DNA of 64,000 nt from CALBPI01 sp039027435. GTDB lineage: Bacteria; Pseudomonadota; Gammaproteobacteria; Steroidobacterales; Woeseiaceae. Below the pieces are notes generated by a model that made no database searches, had not been told where the DNA came from, and saw only the letters and a list, made by a program, of their open reading frames with translations. Position 1 is the first letter of the stretch. Every line of letters begins with the position of its first letter. Where the stretch lies: assembly GCA_039027435.1 (NCBI GenBank), contig JBCCKF010000001.1, forward strand, positions 186,001 to 250,000, read 5' to 3'. The position numbers and the translations under genes were made by a program. Below, piece by piece: positions 43,086 through 52,459 of this stretch.

Positions 43086-43973
43086 ATGGTGAAGCGCCTG
43101 ATCATCGTTAGCGGTTTGTCGGGCTCTGGAAAGACCGTGGCTTTGAATGTGCTCGAGGACCTCGGGTACTTCGCGATCGACAATCTGCCGATCACACTGC
43201 TCGACAAGCTCACCGAAGACTTCATGAGCGGTGACCAGCCGGCCAACGACAAAATCGCTCTGGGTGTTGATGCGCGCACTAAGGCAGCCGACCTGAACCG
43301 ACTGAGCGAGCAAGTCTCGCGCCTCAAGTCGCAGGACATCGCGGTCGAGATACTCTTCTTGCAAACCTCCGACGAGGTGCTGTTGAAGCGCTACAGCGAG
43401 ACGCGACGCAGACATCCACTCGCGACTGACGATATGAGCCTGCGTGACGCGATCGATGAAGAGCGACGGCGACTCACCGAGGTACTCGTGCTCGCAGACC
43501 TCATCATCGACACCACGCGCACCAGTGTCTACGAGTTGCGAGATTTGGTTCGCGAGCGCGTTGCGCCGCGCGAGTCGCACCGATTGTCGGTTCTGATCGA
43601 GTCGTTTGGATACAAGCATGGGCTGCCGCCGGACGCCGACTACGTCTTCGATCTTCGCTGTTTGCCGAACCCCTACTGGGAGACGCATCTTCGCAGACAG
43701 ACCGGGCTGGACCACGCCGTCATCGATTATCTCGACAGCCAGCCGGTGGTTGCCGAGATGCGCGATAGCATCATCGCTTTTTGCAAGACATGGCTGCCGC
43801 AGTTTCAGAATTTCTCCAGGAGCTATCTGACGATCGCGCTTGGATGCACGGGCGGGCAACATCGATCGGTCTATATGGCAGAGCGAATCGCGAGAGCGCT
43901 CAATAGCGAAGACCTCAACATCACCATCCGTCATAACGAGCTACTAACGGCTGCCGGACACACCAGCGCCTGA
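43086..43973 (+). CDS. rapZ: RNase adapter / nucleotide-binding protein RapZ (YvcJ family)
   Basis: In E. coli RapZ delivers the sRNA GlmZ to RNase E and controls glucosamine-6-phosphate synthesis. The 295 aa protein has Walker A IVSGLSGSGKTVAL (about 8-21), Walker B-like VEILFLQTSDEVLL, the linker YVFDLRCLPNPYWE, and the C-terminal IALGCTGGQHRSVYMAERIA. The basic C-terminal tail needed for RNA binding in E. coli (RHRTLEKRK) is replaced by RHNELLTAAGHTSA. Starts 9 bp after ptsN. Confidence 0.93.
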   Translation: MVKRLIIVSGLSGSGKTVALNVLEDLGYFAIDNLPITLLDKLTEDFMSGDQPANDKIALGVDARTKAADLNRLSEQVSRLKSQDIAVEILFLQTSDEVLLKRYSETRRRHPLATDDMSLRDAIDEERRRLTEVLVLADLIIDTTRTSVYELRDLVRERVAPRESHRLSVLIESFGYKHGLPPDADYVFDLRCLPNPYWETHLRRQTGLDHAVIDYLDSQPVVAEMRDSIIAFCKTWLPQFQNFSRSYLTIALGCTGGQHRSVYMAERIARALNSEDLNITIRHNELLTAAGHTSA

Positions 43974-44026
43974 AATTAGCCCGGTCGCGCGCTACACTGC
44001 CCGGCGAATCAACTGGGCAGTCTGTG

Positions 44027-45376
44027 ATGGACGCGACGACTACCGAAAAAACCACCTTAGGCTCGCTCCGCGATGCGCTGGAGAGCGGAACACTACGTTC
44101 AGCTCGACGCATGATAGCGGGCCTGCGCCCGGGTGAGGTCGCAAGACTGCTTGAGTCGCTTCCGGTTACCGAACGCCGTGTCGTCTGGGAACTAGTTGAT
44201 CGCGATATCGAGGGTGAGGTACTCGTTGAGCTCGCCGATGAAGTCAGTGATGGCCTGCTTCAGGCAATGAACGCCGATCAGGTTGTCGCCGCGACAGAAG
44301 GAATGGCGGTAGATGACCTTGCTGACCTGATCGTCGATCTCCCGGAGGCGATCACCGGGGAGGTCCTGAAGTCTCTTGATAGCCAGGAGCGAGAGCGACT
44401 GCGTGAGGTTCTGGCCTACCCTGAGAACAGCGCCGGCGGCCTCATGGACACCGACACCATCTCGATACGAGCCGATGTCTCGATCGAAGTGGTGCTGCGT
44501 TATCTGCGCGCGCACGCCTTCTTGCCGGATAGGACAGACCTTCTGTTTGTTGTTGATCGCGACGATCACTTGCTCGGCGCGCTACCGATTACCCGACTGC
44601 TGGTGGCAGATCCATCGGCACTCGTCGACGAATACATCGAGCGCGGTGAAATCTCGGTCAACGTACTCACAGAATCCAACGAAATCGTGCGCCAGTTTGA
44701 GGATCGCGATCTGCTATCGATTGCGGTGGTCGATGACGACAACCGCCTGGTGGGCCGAATCACGGTGGATGACGTCATGGATGTCGTGCGCGACGAAGCG
44801 GAGCACTCCATCATGGGCGCCGCGGGACTCGATGAGGACTTCGACCTGTTCGCGCCCGTGTTCCAGAGCGCACGCCGGCGGGCCGTTTGGCTCGGCATCA
44901 ATCTGCTGACCGCCTTCCTCGCAGCCAGCGTGGTGGATCTGTTTCAGGCGACGATTGATCAGGTGGTACTGCTCGCCGTATTGATGCCGGTGGTGCCGAG
45001 CATGGGCGGGGTTGCCGGAACCCAGACACTCACGATCATCACCCGCGCACTGGCACTCGGACAAATCGAACGATCGAACGCGATCTCGGCGTTGCGGCGC
45101 GAACTGAGTGTCGGAATTCTGAACGGCATTTTCTGGGCATTGCTGGTGGCCGTCGTGACGGCGATGTGGTTCAACACCTGGATCATCGGCGTGCTGATCG
45201 CGATCGCCATGGCCTGCAATCTGATCGTCGCCGCATTGTGTGGCTTCATGATTCCTATGGCGCTGAAGCGGCTCAATATCGATCCGGCACTCGCCGGTGG
45301 CGTGGTGCTGACCACCATTACCGACGTCGTGGGCTATGGCGTGTTTCTGGGGTTGGGCGCCTGGTTGCTACTCTAG
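44027..45376 (+). CDS. mgtE: Magnesium transporter MgtE
   Basis: Mg2+-gated channel in the inner membrane. The 449 aa protein has an N-terminal superhelical MgtE_N domain (about 10-130), two CBS domains (about 135-260), a plug helix, and five C-terminal membrane segments (about 285-449) with the selectivity motif MPVVPSMGGVAGTQTLTI. GTG 44024 is an alternative start one codon upstream. Downstream of rapZ by 50 bp, leaving no room for ptsO. Converges on the patatin gene with a 4-bp gap. Confidence 0.94.
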   Translation: MDATTTEKTTLGSLRDALESGTLRSARRMIAGLRPGEVARLLESLPVTERRVVWELVDRDIEGEVLVELADEVSDGLLQAMNADQVVAATEGMAVDDLADLIVDLPEAITGEVLKSLDSQERERLREVLAYPENSAGGLMDTDTISIRADVSIEVVLRYLRAHAFLPDRTDLLFVVDRDDHLLGALPITRLLVADPSALVDEYIERGEISVNVLTESNEIVRQFEDRDLLSIAVVDDDNRLVGRITVDDVMDVVRDEAEHSIMGAAGLDEDFDLFAPVFQSARRRAVWLGINLLTAFLAASVVDLFQATIDQVVLLAVLMPVVPSMGGVAGTQTLTIITRALALGQIERSNAISALRRELSVGILNGIFWALLVAVVTAMWFNTWIIGVLIAIAMACNLIVAALCGFMIPMALKRLNIDPALAGGVVLTTITDVVGYGVFLGLGAWLLL

Positions 45377-45380
45377 ACGC

Positions 45381-46604
45381 TCAAACTCGGTAGGTGCCCG
45401 TCAGATCGTCGGCAACATCATCTGGTGCTGACAATGCCGGCACTGGTGCGCCAGTGACGAAGGCGCGCAGTTGGTCTTTCACTCGCATGGCATCGTCATA
45501 ACCCTGTTGAATTAAAGCTCGGGTAAAGCCGGACTCGAACAATAGGAAACTGAGCAAGCGTCCTTCCTTGCCACCAATCCCTCCCAACAACAGTCTTACC
45601 GGTCGTGGGAGTTCACGAACGTATTGAAGCGCCAATCGTCGAAGATCGATGCTCGGCAAGACGACCATTGTGTCGATCACGCGCATCTGCGCCGAGAACC
45701 CCTGACGCTGCTCCGCGGGGATGGACTCCAGCAAACGGTTAATGCGGGCGAGTCTTTCGAGATCCGAATACAGACCATCCAGAAACAGTGTGTCCAGCAC
45801 ATACCCCGCGATCTGTCCGAAACCCGGATAACTGGCCTCTGCCAGCGCCGATGCATGGTCCGCCTTCTCATCCCGAACGCCGATCACCAGTATTCGGTCT
45901 GCCCCAAGATGGACTGCGGGCGACAGCGGGGTTGCCTGACGCATCGCTCCGTCGCCATAGTATTCACCGCCGATCGACACCGGCGGAAAGATCATGGGCA
46001 CCGCGATACTCGCCATGAGATGGTCGAGGTTGATGCGCTCACGGACGCCGATTCGACGTGTTCGATTCCAGCCCCGGCTCGACTCGCCAGCCTGAAAAAA
46101 GGTAACGGAACGTGAGGTACTGTAACCCGCGGCGGTAACGGCGACCGCGTCGACGAACCCGCGCTCAATGTTGCGCTGGATCATCGGAAACCTGACGTTG
46201 CGCGACAACAGCGCACGCAGCGGTTCGTTATCCAAGAGTGATCTCGGATTGGCCACGCCCAGTCCACCGAAGACCACAGCAGCCAACCAATGCAAGCTCG
46301 ATTTGAGCATGGTTAAGGCATCGCTGCGATACACCATGGAGGTTTCAAAATTCGACCAGACGCGCTCCATCTCTTCGACGGCGAACCGGAATCGCTGTGC
46401 GCGACTCGCGAGCACCACGGAATTGATCGCACCCGCGGATGTGCCGCTCACAATGGGAAACGGATTGCGTGCACGTTTTGGCAAGAGTTCGGATATCGCC
46501 TTCAGAACGCCTACCTGAAATGCACCACGAGCACCGCCTCCAGGCAGAACGAGCGCCGTGCGCTCGGTCGCAAACGGTTCAGACTGGATTGGCCTGTCCG
46601 TCAT
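45381..46604 (-). CDS. Patatin-like phospholipase
   Basis: Predicted cytoplasmic or membrane-associated lipid acyl hydrolase with a Ser-Asp dyad. The 407 aa protein has the oxyanion motif GGGARG (22-27), nucleophile S56 in GTSAG and the Asp in DGAMRQ (D218). No signal peptide or membrane segment. The remaining C-terminal third is unassigned. It starts 9 bp after the VWA gene and is probably the last gene of the tkt-pyk run. Substrate unknown. Confidence 0.85.
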   Translation of the reverse strand: MTDRPIQSEPFATERTALVLPGGGARGAFQVGVLKAISELLPKRARNPFPIVSGTSAGAINSVVLASRAQRFRFAVEEMERVWSNFETSMVYRSDALTMLKSSLHWLAAVVFGGLGVANPRSLLDNEPLRALLSRNVRFPMIQRNIERGFVDAVAVTAAGYSTSRSVTFFQAGESSRGWNRTRRIGVRERINLDHLMASIAVPMIFPPVSIGGEYYGDGAMRQATPLSPAVHLGADRILVIGVRDEKADHASALAEASYPGFGQIAGYVLDTLFLDGLYSDLERLARINRLLESIPAEQRQGFSAQMRVIDTMVVLPSIDLRRLALQYVRELPRPVRLLLGGIGGKEGRLLSFLLFESGFTRALIQQGYDDAMRVKDQLRAFVTGAPVPALSAPDDVADDLTGTYRV

Positions 46605-46613
46605 CCGGTGCGC

Positions 46614-47792
46614 TCACTGCAATCGCTTGATGGCCTGATCCAATCCACCGACAGTCAGCGGGAACATGCGCTCGGACATGATCTCCTGAGTCAACTTGAC
46701 CGAGGGCGTATACGGCCAGCGCTGCTCGGGCTCTGGGTTTAGCCAAATCGACTTTGGATAAACCTGGAGCAGTCGGTTGATCCAGACCGAGCCGGGCTCG
46801 TCGTTCCAATGCTCGACACTGCCACCCGCATACATGATCTCGTAGGGCGACATGGTCGCGTCACCGACAAAGATCAGTTTGTAGTCAGGGCCATACTTGT
46901 TGATGATTTCCTGGACGCCGATGCGCTCACTATGTCGCCGACGGTTATCTTTCCACAGACTTTCGTAGATGAAGTTGTGGAAGTAGAAATACTCGAGATG
47001 TTTAAACTCACTGCTCGCCGCGGAGAACATTTCTTCACAGACACGAACGTGATCATCCATCGAGCCGCCGACATCCAAACACAGCAACACTTTTACTGCG
47101 TTGTGGCGCTCCGGCACCATCTTGATATCGAGGTAACCCGCGTTGCGTGCAGTGCTTGAGATCGTGTCCGGCAGGTCCAACTGGTCTGCCGAGCCCTCAC
47201 GCGCGAACTTTCGCAGCTTTCGTAGCGCGAGCTTGATGTTGCGTGTGCCGAGCTCAACGGAGTCGTCGAGATTGCGATACTCGCGCTTCTCCCAGACCTT
47301 CACCCCGCGGCGCTGACCGCCGCCGCGCTGCTCACCAATACGCACGCCTTCCGGGTTGTAGCCGCCGACGCCAAATGGTGAAGTGCCCCCGGTACCGATC
47401 CACTTGTTGCCACCCTCGTGTCGCTCATCCTGTTCGCGCAGTCGCTCCTCCAGGGCTTCCATCAAGGCCTCAAGGCCGCCCATCGCTTCAATCTGCGCTC
47501 GCTCCTCATCTGTGAGTTCGAGTTGGTTGAGTTGCTCAAGCCAATCGGCTGGAATCTCTGCCATCAGCGTCGAGAACGCTTCCTCGATGCCTTTGAAGTG
47601 CGCAGCGAAGACCTGATCGAAACGATCGAATTGCGTCTCGTCCTTTACAAGACAGGCGCGCGCCAGGAAGTAGAACTGATCTACGCTGGTCCCTGCCAAT
47701 CCTTCCTTCATGGCGGCGAGTAGCGTCAACAACTCGGTCAGCGAGGTTTTTAGTCCAGCCTCTCGGAGCATGTAGAAGAATCGAATCAGCAT
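46614..47792 (-). CDS. VWA-domain protein, CoxE/ViaA type
   Basis: The 392 aa cytoplasmic protein has an N-terminal helical region (about 1-125), a Gly-rich linker (about 128-165) and a VWA domain at the C-terminal half. The metal-ion site starts DVGGSMDDH (D240, S244), so MIDAS is intact, with downstream IFVGDATMSPYEIM. Such proteins work with MoxR-type AAA+ ATPases, here the gene 11 bp upstream, as a chaperone pair that remodels or inserts metal centres (CoxDE, RavA-ViaA). The target here is unknown. Starts inside a run that continues from pyk. Confidence 0.82.
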   Translation of the reverse strand: MLIRFFYMLREAGLKTSLTELLTLLAAMKEGLAGTSVDQFYFLARACLVKDETQFDRFDQVFAAHFKGIEEAFSTLMAEIPADWLEQLNQLELTDEERAQIEAMGGLEALMEALEERLREQDERHEGGNKWIGTGGTSPFGVGGYNPEGVRIGEQRGGGQRRGVKVWEKREYRNLDDSVELGTRNIKLALRKLRKFAREGSADQLDLPDTISSTARNAGYLDIKMVPERHNAVKVLLCLDVGGSMDDHVRVCEEMFSAASSEFKHLEYFYFHNFIYESLWKDNRRRHSERIGVQEIINKYGPDYKLIFVGDATMSPYEIMYAGGSVEHWNDEPGSVWINRLLQVYPKSIWLNPEPEQRWPYTPSVKLTQEIMSERMFPLTVGGLDQAIKRLQ

Positions 47793-47803
47793 AGTACTGA
47801 CGC

Positions 47804-48658
47804 TTAGTTGCGCTGACTGCGATCCAGGAAGACAAGTCGTTCAAACAAATGCACGTCTTGCTCGTTCTTGAGCAACGCACCGTAGAGTGGCGGAATCGCT
47901 TTTTTCGAGTCCTGCGACTTCAGCGCTTCTGCGGGTAGATCTTCGGCCAGCAAGAGTTTGATCCAATCGAGCAACTCGGAGGTCGATGGCTTTTTCTTAA
48001 GACCGGGTGTTTCCCGGACTTCGAAGAAGCGCGTCAACGCCTCCCGCAACAGATCCTTCTTGAGCTCGGGGAAGTGTACGTCCACGATCCGTTGCATCGT
48101 CGCTTCATCCGGGAACTTGATGTAGTGGAAGAAGCAGCGGCGCAGGAATGCGTCCGGCAATTCCTTCTCATTGTTGCTCGTGATGATGATGACTGGGCGA
48201 TGCTTGGCTTGAACTGTCTCGCCAGTTTCATACACCGTGAACTCCATGCGATCGAGTTCGCGCAGCAGATCATTCGGAAACTCGATATCGGCCTTGTCGA
48301 TCTCGTCGATGAGGAGCACCGGCTGAACGTCCGACTCAAAGGCACGCCAAAGGCTGCCCTTGAGAATGTAGTTGGCAATATCATGCACTTTTTCGTTGCC
48401 GAGTTGTGAGTCACGAAGCCGCGCAACGGCATCGTATTCATACAGCCCTTGCTGAGCCTTGGTCGTGGACTTGATGTGCCATTCGAACAAAGGCATCCCC
48501 AACGATCGAGCGACCTCTTCCGCCAGCATCGTCTTACCTGTGCCCGGCTCGCCCTTGACGAGTATCGGACGCTGCAACGTGACGCCGGCGTTGACCGCCA
48601 TCATCAAGTCCTCTGTGGCGATGTACTGGTCGGTACCTTCAAACTTCTTGTCGCTCAT
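47804..48658 (-). CDS. MoxR-family AAA+ ATPase
   Basis: The 284 aa protein has Walker A GEPGTGKT (36-43), Walker B VLLIDEID (114-121), sensor ITSNNEKELPDAFLRRCFFHY and the C-terminal lid. The residues match the MoxR/CoxD group, in which the ATPase is paired with a VWA partner. Located 17 bp after pyk and 11 bp before the VWA gene, on the same strand. No sequence feature names the client protein. Confidence 0.88.
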   Translation of the reverse strand: MSDKKFEGTDQYIATEDLMMAVNAGVTLQRPILVKGEPGTGKTMLAEEVARSLGMPLFEWHIKSTTKAQQGLYEYDAVARLRDSQLGNEKVHDIANYILKGSLWRAFESDVQPVLLIDEIDKADIEFPNDLLRELDRMEFTVYETGETVQAKHRPVIIITSNNEKELPDAFLRRCFFHYIKFPDEATMQRIVDVHFPELKKDLLREALTRFFEVRETPGLKKKPSTSELLDWIKLLLAEDLPAEALKSQDSKKAIPPLYGALLKNEQDVHLFERLVFLDRSQRN

Positions 48659-48675
48659 ACGCGTTCCTGCATTGT

Positions 48676-50127
48676 TCAGCTCGTGATCATGATATCGGCG
48701 TCGGGCACTTCAATAATCTTCATGGCATTGGTGCCGCCAGCGACGCCGCTGAGATCGCCCTTGGTAAAGATCACCCGATCACCCGGTTGCACATAACCCA
48801 ATCTGTAGAGCCGTGCGCAAACCTCATTGTAGACCCGCACGGAATTGGTGTGCGTGATATCGAATTCCACCGGATACACCCCACGATACAACGTGACCCG
48901 CCTGCTTGTCCTGTCATGTCGCGTGAAAGCAAAGACTGGAATGTCCGAACGGATACGCGACATCCACAGCGTGGTCGAGCCTGACTCCGTCAAAGCGATA
49001 ATCGCTTTAACCGCCAGATGGTTCGCCGTATACATCGTCGCCATCGCGATGGCCTCGTCGACGTGCTCGAACATGTCGTCCATCCGATGCGTAGCGCGAT
49101 ACCGATGCGTCTGGTACTTCTCTGCGCCTTCACAGACTGCCGCCATCGAGGCGATCACCCGCGCCGGATGCGCACCGACTGCCGTTTCGGCCGAGAGCAT
49201 TACCGCATCGGTGCCGTCCATTACCGCATTCGCCACATCGGAGACTTCCGCGCGTGTTGGTATTGGGTTGCTGATCATCGACTCCATCATCTGCGTCGCA
49301 GTGATCACCACTTTATTCGCGTAGCGCGTCTGACGGATGAGCCGTTTTTGCAAACCGGTGAGCTCCGCGTAGCCCATCTCAACACCGAGGTCGCCGCGTG
49401 CCACCATAATCACATCGCTCGCCTCGATGATCTCCTCGATGTTATCTATCGCTTCCGTGCGCTCGATCTTCGCGACGATCCGACCATGCCCACCGGCAGC
49501 TTCAAACAGTGCTCGGGCACGCCTGATATCGGAAGCATTACGTACGAAGGAAACGGCAAGATAATCCACACCCAGATTCGCTGCGGTCTGAATGTCCTCT
49601 TCGTCTTTCTCCGTGAGTGCAGACGCTGACAGACCGCCGCCCTGCTTGTTGATGCCTTTGCGATCTGAAAGCTCGCCACCGTTCATGACTTTAGTCAGAA
49701 CCCGTTGGCCACTGACTCCCGTCACCTCCAATGAAATTTGTCCGTCATCGAGCAGCAGGATATCGCCGGGAGCGACATCGTCGGCCAGAGCCTCGTACGC
49801 AATTGCCACGCCTTCGGTCGTGCCCGAGTTAGCGTCCAACTCCGGATCGAGGAAAAACGCCTGCCCATTCTCCAGCGTCACGCGCCCTTCAACGAACTGT
49901 CGAATACGGATCTTTGGTCCTTGCAGATCGCCCAGAATCGCGATCTGTTGATCCGCCTCAGCAGCGACCCGCCTAATGCGCGAGCAACGTGCTTCCATCT
50001 CGTCTGCTGAACCGTGAGAAAAGTTCAGACGAGCGACATTGAGCCCGTTTGCGATCATTTGCTTCAACACCTCATCGGTGTCACTAGCGGGCCCCATCGT
50101 GGCCACGATCTTGGTTCGTCTTAGCAT
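48676..50127 (-). CDS. pyk: Pyruvate kinase
   Basis: Last step of glycolysis, PEP to pyruvate. The 483 aa protein has the N-terminal RRTKIVATMGPASDTDE, ARLNFSHGSADEME, the catalytic IVAKIERTEAIDNIEEI with lysine, MVARGDLGVEMG and ATQMMESMI. ATG 50127 is preceded by AGGGGA. Separated by 95 bp from pgk; no terminator is seen between them. No fba follows, where some gammaproteobacteria have one; MoxR-VWA-patatin follow instead. Confidence 0.96.
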   Translation of the reverse strand: MLRRTKIVATMGPASDTDEVLKQMIANGLNVARLNFSHGSADEMEARCSRIRRVAAEADQQIAILGDLQGPKIRIRQFVEGRVTLENGQAFFLDPELDANSGTTEGVAIAYEALADDVAPGDILLLDDGQISLEVTGVSGQRVLTKVMNGGELSDRKGINKQGGGLSASALTEKDEEDIQTAANLGVDYLAVSFVRNASDIRRARALFEAAGGHGRIVAKIERTEAIDNIEEIIEASDVIMVARGDLGVEMGYAELTGLQKRLIRQTRYANKVVITATQMMESMISNPIPTRAEVSDVANAVMDGTDAVMLSAETAVGAHPARVIASMAAVCEGAEKYQTHRYRATHRMDDMFEHVDEAIAMATMYTANHLAVKAIIALTESGSTTLWMSRIRSDIPVFAFTRHDRTSRRVTLYRGVYPVEFDITHTNSVRVYNEVCARLYRLGYVQPGDRVIFTKGDLSGVAGGTNAMKIIEVPDADIMITS

Positions 50128-50222
50128 GCTGTCCCCTGCACGTCGCGATTCTAGGTGGGTTCGTACCCGGTAAAGCCCCGAGCATTCTGCCACGGCGGTC
50201 CGGTGATTGGTGGGTCGCTTGC

Positions 50223-51383
50223 TTAGGCGCGTTTCGCCAGAGCGGCCACGGCGGGCAGTGTCTTACCTTCGACGAACTCGAGGAATGCTCCGCCGCCCGT
50301 AGAAATGTAGCTGACACCCTCTTCGACGCCGAATTTCTCAATGGCTGCGAGCGTGTCACCACCCCCCGCTATAGAAAAAGCGTCGCTTGCGGCAATGGCT
50401 TCGGCCAATGCACGAGTCCCACCGGAAAAACGATCAAATTCAAAGACCCCGGCCGGCCCGTTCCAGATGATCGTGCCCGCATCAGCGAGCTTGTCCGCGA
50501 AAGCTCTGGCGGTCTCGGGGCCAATATCGAAGATCATGTCCTCGTCGACCACCTGTTCCACTGTCTTTGTGACCGCCTGAGTCTCTGCACTGAATTCCTG
50601 GCCAACGACAACGTCCACGGGCAATGGAATCTCAGCCCCCGACTGGATGAGCGCGCGTGCGGTGTCCAGCATGTCGTGTTCCGCCAGTGACTTACCGACC
50701 GGTTGACCCGACGCCGCCAGGAATGTGTTCGCGATGCCACCGCCGACAATCAGGCAATCGACTTTGTCGGCAAGCGCCACGAGCACCGTGAGCTTGGTCG
50801 ACACCTTCGCACCACCGACGATAGCGACAACCGGCTTCGCGGGTGATTGCATTGCAGTGGCCAGCGCCTCCAGTTCTGCAGCGAGCAGCGGTCCTGCGCA
50901 GGCGGTCGGCGCGAACTGGGTAACCCCGGCAGTGCTCGCGTGCGCACGATGCGCGGTGCCAAAAGCATCCATGACGAACACATCGGCTAACGCTGCCATG
51001 CGCTTGGAAAGTGCTTCATCGCACGCTTTCTCACCCACGTTGAAGCGAACGTTCTCACACAGAACGACCTCACCGGGCTCGACAGCAACGCCGCCAAGCC
51101 AGTCGCGCTCGAGACGCACGGGCTTGCCTAACATTGCCGACATCGCATCGGCCACTGGGGCCAGCGACGATGACGGCTCGAAGACACCCTCTTGCGGGCG
51201 CCCCAGATGTGACATCACCATCACCGCCGCACCAGCCGACAGCGCTTGCTGGACCGTCGGGAGCGCAGCGCGCAGGCGCGTGTCTGAGGTGATGTGCCCA
51301 TCATCGATCGGCAGGTTGAGATCCTGGCGAATCAACACACGCTTACCGGCGAGATCAACCTCGCCCATGGTGAGAATTTTCAT
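50223..51383 (-). CDS. pgk: Phosphoglycerate kinase
   Basis: Cytoplasmic reversible phosphoryl transfer between 1,3-bisphosphoglycerate and ADP. The 386 aa protein has the N-terminal substrate loop VLIRQDLNLPIDDGHITSD, SHLGRPQEG, LCENVRFN, VGGAKVSTKL and the C-terminal IAGGGDTLAA and STGGGAFLEF. Starts 22 bp after gap. Confidence 0.97.
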   Translation of the reverse strand: MKILTMGEVDLAGKRVLIRQDLNLPIDDGHITSDTRLRAALPTVQQALSAGAAVMVMSHLGRPQEGVFEPSSSLAPVADAMSAMLGKPVRLERDWLGGVAVEPGEVVLCENVRFNVGEKACDEALSKRMAALADVFVMDAFGTAHRAHASTAGVTQFAPTACAGPLLAAELEALATAMQSPAKPVVAIVGGAKVSTKLTVLVALADKVDCLIVGGGIANTFLAASGQPVGKSLAEHDMLDTARALIQSGAEIPLPVDVVVGQEFSAETQAVTKTVEQVVDEDMIFDIGPETARAFADKLADAGTIIWNGPAGVFEFDRFSGGTRALAEAIAASDAFSIAGGGDTLAAIEKFGVEEGVSYISTGGGAFLEFVEGKTLPAVAALAKRA

Positions 51384-51405
51384 GTCGTCAGACTGCCCGG
51401 GGGCG

Positions 51406-52422
51406 TTAGCCGGCGGCTTTCACCAGCGCTTGCGCGGTATCGAGCATACGATTCGAGAAACCCCACTCGTTGTCGTACCAGGCGCACACTTTTACGAGCG
51501 TGCCCTGCATGACCTTCGTCAGGGTGGCGTCGAACGTCGAAGATGCCGGATCGTGGTTGAAGTCGATAGAGACGAGCGGTCCGTCGTTGTAGGCGAGCAC
51601 GCCTGACATCGCACCTTCACTGGCCGACTTCACAATCTCGTTCACTTCATCGACGGTGGTCTCGCGCTTTGCAACGAATGACAGATCGACCATAGAGACA
51701 TTGATCGTCGGGACACGCACCGCAAACCCGTCCAATCGACCGGCCAGTTCGGGCAGGACAAGACCAACGGCAGCAGCGGCACCGGTCTTGGTCGGGATCA
51801 TCGACATCGTCGCCGAACGCGCGCGCCGGAGGTCCTTGTGGAATACGTCGGTTAGCACCTGATCGTTGGTGTAGGCGTGAATCGTCGTCATGATGCCGTG
51901 CTCGATACCGATGGTGTCGTTCAATGGCTTGGCCAAAGGTGCAAGGCAATTCGTGGTGCACGATGCGTTGGAGATCACATCATCATCTGCGCTGAGCGTG
52001 TCGTGGTTAACGCCGTACACGATGGTCGCATCGACGTTGTTCCCCGCCGGCGCAGAGATCACGACTTTCTTGGCACCGGCCTCGATGTGCGCGCTTGCCT
52101 TTTCTTTGGTTCGGAAAATACCGGTGCACTCGAGCACGACGTCGACGCCCAGCTCGCCCCACGGCAGCTGCGAAGGGTCACGCTCGGCGGTAACGCGAAT
52201 ACGATCGCCATTCACGATCATGTGGTCGCCGTCGACTTCTACCTCACCCGGAAACTTGCCGTGCGCGGTATCGAAGCGTGTCAGATAGGCGTTGGTCTCG
52301 GCATCACCGAGGTCGTTCACGCCAACCACCTGCAGCTCACTGCGGCGGTTGCTCTCGTAAATCGCGCGCAGCACATTGCGCCCGATGCGACCGTAACCGT
52401 TAATCCCCACCTTGATCGTCAT
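51406..52422 (-). CDS. gap: Glyceraldehyde-3-phosphate dehydrogenase, type I
   Basis: NAD(P)-dependent oxidation of glyceraldehyde 3-phosphate. The 338 aa protein has the Rossmann start KVGINGYGRIGRNVLRA, the catalytic cysteine in SNASCTTNCLAPL, and WYDNEWGFSNRM. The HAYTNDQVLTDVFHKDLRRAR segment is gap-like rather than like the erythrose-4-phosphate dehydrogenase (epd) that sits in this position in E. coli, so gap is preferred. Start ATG 52422, GAGGG upstream. Confidence 0.93.
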   Translation of the reverse strand: MTIKVGINGYGRIGRNVLRAIYESNRRSELQVVGVNDLGDAETNAYLTRFDTAHGKFPGEVEVDGDHMIVNGDRIRVTAERDPSQLPWGELGVDVVLECTGIFRTKEKASAHIEAGAKKVVISAPAGNNVDATIVYGVNHDTLSADDDVISNASCTTNCLAPLAKPLNDTIGIEHGIMTTIHAYTNDQVLTDVFHKDLRRARSATMSMIPTKTGAAAAVGLVLPELAGRLDGFAVRVPTINVSMVDLSFVAKRETTVDEVNEIVKSASEGAMSGVLAYNDGPLVSIDFNHDPASSTFDATLTKVMQGTLVKVCAWYDNEWGFSNRMLDTAQALVKAAG

Positions 52423-52459
52423 AACTCGTCCCTCTTGGATTTCAATTTCGTATCGGGTG

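Noticed and set aside
43974..44026. ptsO (NPr) expected behind rapZ
   Set aside because: Only about 50 bp lie between rapZ and mgtE, so the gene is not here.
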